In this document: positions 62,193-64,000 of the stretch, one piece after another | Layout: each line of letters begins with the position of its first letter | How positions within the stretch are numbered: position 1 is the stretch's first letter | DNA from: Petrolisthes cinctipes | Taxonomy: Eukaryota; Arthropoda; Malacostraca; Decapoda; Porcellanidae | Assembly (NCBI GenBank): GCA_033782935.1 | Contig: JAWQEG010000004.1 | Coordinates: 1,612,001-1,676,000 of the forward strand | Direction: 5' to 3' | Length of the DNA: 64,000 bases | Translations under genes and position numbers: made by a program | Notes under the pieces: model-generated | What the model was told of the DNA's origin: nothing | Seen by the model: only the letters and a program-made list of their open reading frames with translations | Database searches by the model: none

Positions 62193-63194
62193 GTAAGCAT
62201 GTACAGATACCTTCTGGGACCTCTAAATATCGAATTTTCGGGTGTTTTGGGACTGAATTTGAGATATCGATTTTTTGGCACCTAAAATGTCGATTTTTAG
62301 CATGTTTTAACCCTATATTTTGAAAATATTCTAGCACTGTGTAGGCATGTACAGATTGCTTCTAGGACCCCAAAATATTGAATTTTCGGGTGTTTTGAGC
62401 CTGAATTTGAGATATAAACGGGCACAGAAGATACATGCACATATTGACTTTGGGCATCTAAAATATCGATTTTCAGCATGTTTTGGGCCTGTATTTTGAA
62501 AATACTCTAACACTGAGTAGGCATGTACAGATTGCTTCTGGGACCCCAAAATATTGAATTTTCTTGTGTTTTGAGCCTGAATTTGAGATATAAACGGGTA
62601 CTGAAGATGCATGCACATATCGACTTTTGGGCACCTAAAAGATCGATTTTCAGTATGTTTTTGGCCTGTATTTTGAAAATACTCTAACACGGAGTAGGCA
62701 TGTACAGATACCTTCTGGGACCTCTAAATATCGAATTTTCGGGTGTTTTGGGACTGAATTTGAGATATCGATTTTTTGGCACCTAAAATGTCGATTTTTA
62801 GCATGTTTTTAGCCTATATTTTGAAAATATTCTAGCACTGTGTAGGCATGTACAGATTGCTTCTGGGACCCCAAAATATTGAATTTTCGGGTGTTTTGAG
62901 CCTGAATTTGAGATATAAACGGGTACAGAAGATACATGCACATATTGACTTTGGGCATCTAAAATATCGATTTTCAGCATGTTTTAGGCCTGTATTTTGA
63001 AAATACTCTAACACTGAGTAGGCATGTACAGATTGCTTCTGGGACCCCAAAATATTGAATTTTCGGGTGTTTTGATCCTGAATTTGAGATATAAACGGGT
63101 ACTGAAGATGCATGCACATATCGACTTTTGTGCACCTAAAAGATCGATTTTCAGTATGTTTTGAGCATGTATTTTGAAAATACTCTAACACGGA
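62193..63194 (+). repeat. Two 501-bp trimers
   Basis: Units start at 62193 and 62694. The first has catgttttaaccctatat in A, gcttctaggacc in B and ttttcttgtgttttgag in its third monomer, which begins as D and ends as C. The second is A-B-D with gttttgatcctg in D. Confidence 0.88.
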
Positions 63195-63880
63195 GTAGGC
63201 ATGTACAGATCGCTTCTGGGACCCCTAAATATCGAATTTTCGGGTGTTTTGGGACTGAATTTGAGATATCGACTTTTTGGCACCTAAAAGATCGATTTTT
63301 AGCATGTTTTTAGCCTATATTTTGAAAATATTCTAGCACTGTACAGATTGCTTCTGGGACCCCAAAATATTGAATTTTCGGGTGTTTTGAGCCTGAATTT
63401 GAGATATAAACGGGTACTGAAGATGCATGCACATATCGACTTTTGTGCACCTAAAATATCGATTTTCAGTATGTTTTGAGCATGTAGCATGTTTTTAGCC
63501 TATATTTTGAAAATATTCTAGCACTGAGTAGGCATGTACAGATTGCTTCTGGGACCCCAAAATATTGAATTTTCGGGTGTTTTGAGCCTGAATTTGAGAT
63601 ATAAACGGGTACAGAAGATACATGCACATATTGACTTTGGGCACCAAAAATATCGATTTTCAGCATGTTTTGGGCCTGAATTTTGAAAATACTCTAACAC
63701 AGAGTAGGCATGTACAGATCGGTTCTGGGACCCCAAAATATCGAATTTTCGGGTGTTTAGGGCCAGAATTTGAGATATAAACGGGTACAGAGGATGCATG
63801 CACATATCGACTTTTGGGCACCTAAAAGATCGATTTTCAGTATGTTTTTGACCTGTATTTTGAAAATACTCTAACACGGA
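63195..63880 (+). repeat. 686-bp tetramer with D/A chimera
   Basis: Order: A 63195-63342, D/A chimera 63343-63527, B 63528-63703 and C 63704-63880, repeating 57132-57817 at about 6063-bp offset. Shared markers are gatcggttctggg and gaggat in C, aacacagagtagg before it, and the ggagtaggtatg start of the next A. Confidence 0.86.
63343..63527 (+). repeat. Out-of-register D/A chimeric monomer, copy 4 (185 bp)
   Basis: Same join (TA at about 63485-63486) and same 18-bp gain as the other three copies. Private change: cctaaaatatcg in place of cctaaaagatcg upstream of the join. Confidence 0.86.
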
Positions 63881-64000
63881 GTAGGTATGTACAGATACCT
63901 TCTGGGACCTCTAAATATCGAATTTTCGGGTGTTTTGGGACTGAATTTGAGATATCGATTTTTTGGCACCTAAAATGTCGATTTTTAGCATGTTTTTAGC
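63881..64000 (+). repeat. Partial class A monomer at the window end
   Basis: The monomer starts ggtatgtacagatacc and runs through the A-specific 29-bp deletion to catgtttttagc, where the window stops, about 28 bp short of completion. The array evidently continues to the right. Confidence 0.93.

Larger units (their letters stand above)
1..64000 (+). repeat. Satellite DNA array, head-to-tail, spanning the whole window
   Basis: Every line of the window reads as the same family of 148-177 bp monomers, all in one orientation, with no unique or foreign sequence between them. Monomer starts carry gtaggcatgtacag, preceded by ctctaacacgga or ctagcactg. Four monomer classes (A, B, C, D) are arranged in higher-order repeats, chiefly a 501-bp trimer. 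The array is cut at both ends: bases 1-3 are the last bases of a preceding monomer and 63881-64000 is an unfinished A monomer. Established knowledge: monomers of about 170 bp with homogenised higher-order repeats are typical of centromeric or pericentromeric satellites in plants and animals. I do not recognise the family, and centromere function is inference only. No stretch longer than 300 bases lies outside the repeat. Confidence 0.98.

Noticed and set aside
62150..62200. T16 as the poly(A) tail of a retroelement on the minus strand
   Set aside because: Satellite sequence continues in register on both sides, nothing foreign adjoins the tract and there is no target-site duplication. Only 7 satellite bases are replaced.
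1..64000. CRISPR array
   Set aside because: There are no unique spacers between constant repeats: the whole 148-177 bp monomer is repetitive and diverges gradually. No cas genes are present.
1..64000. Transposable element or other insertion within the array
   Set aside because: Walking the monomer starts from 4 to 63881 left no interval unexplained: every gap is 135-195 bp and reads as monomer sequence. No terminal repeats or non-satellite segment was found.
1..64000. Inversion of part of the array
   Set aside because: The start motif gtaggcatgtacag and the T-rich signature gaattttcggg appear on the plus strand throughout. I saw no stretch where their reverse complement takes over.
1..64000. 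Telomeric, rDNA or tRNA repeat identity
   Set aside because: There is no short G-rich telomere repeat, no recognisable rRNA segments and no tRNA cloverleaf or A/B box arrangement. Monomer length and composition fit satellite DNA.
1..64000. Assigning the satellite to a named family or species
   Set aside because: I do not recognise the monomer. Length and higher-order structure alone occur in many plants and animals. A database search of one 501-bp unit would decide.

Overview
The whole 64 kb window is a single uninterrupted tandem satellite DNA array. I found no gene, RNA gene, transposon or unique sequence on either strand. All monomers run in the same direction, and the array continues past both ends: position 1 is the tail of one monomer and position 64000 falls inside another. 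This organisation (roughly 170-bp monomers, AT-rich, about 38% GC in one monomer counted by hand, grouped into higher-order repeats) is typical of a eukaryotic centromere or pericentromere. I do not recognise the satellite family and cannot assign a kingdom. A plant or an animal are both possible.

Basic architecture. I define monomer starts at the motif gtaggcatgtacag. By hand I count about 387 complete monomers. Four classes recur: A (148 bp), B (176 bp), C (177 bp) and D (177 bp, a B-like front half with a C-like back half). The ground unit is a trimer, A-B-C or A-B-D, of exactly 501 bp (148+176+177); I count about 46 exact copies. Variants are 491 bp (same trimer with a 10-bp deletion at the start of its second monomer, called B', C'' or D''), dimers of 324/325 bp (A-B, A-C, A-D) or 315/314 bp (with the deletion), and rare tetramers, pentamers and chimeric monomers. 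Each monomer is itself an old dimer: a tcga/ttga anchor recurs every 88-89 bp, and the two halves align along their whole length. The A monomer is short because its first half lost 29 bp between two ATAT tetramers.

Layout. 1-7453: trimers in two diverged copies of a 3.6-3.8 kb block. 7454-9085: transition. 9086-14020: tandem duplication of 2467/2468 bp. 14021-21869: alternating dimers and 491-bp trimers, including an 816-bp pentamer (A-D-A-B'-C) and a 3265-bp period. 21870-27473: a 3609-bp block, then a partial second copy. 27474-32658: dimer-rich mosaic. 32659-37611: the most rearranged zone, with chimeric monomers and C-C doublets. 37612-46879: mostly canonical trimers, with related blocks 3789 bp apart. 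46880-49501: 638-bp duplication. 50003-53990: tandem 1994-bp duplication. 54315-64000: mostly clean 501-bp trimers, punctuated by four copies of an out-of-register D/A chimera.

The many short open frames, mainly on the minus strand, are by-products of repetition (177 = 3 x 59 codons) and are not annotated as genes. The most informative content is the record of satellite evolution: half-monomer to monomer to trimer to multi-kb blocks, with recombination products of opposite types still visible. Coordinates were counted by hand and may be off by 1-2 bases.
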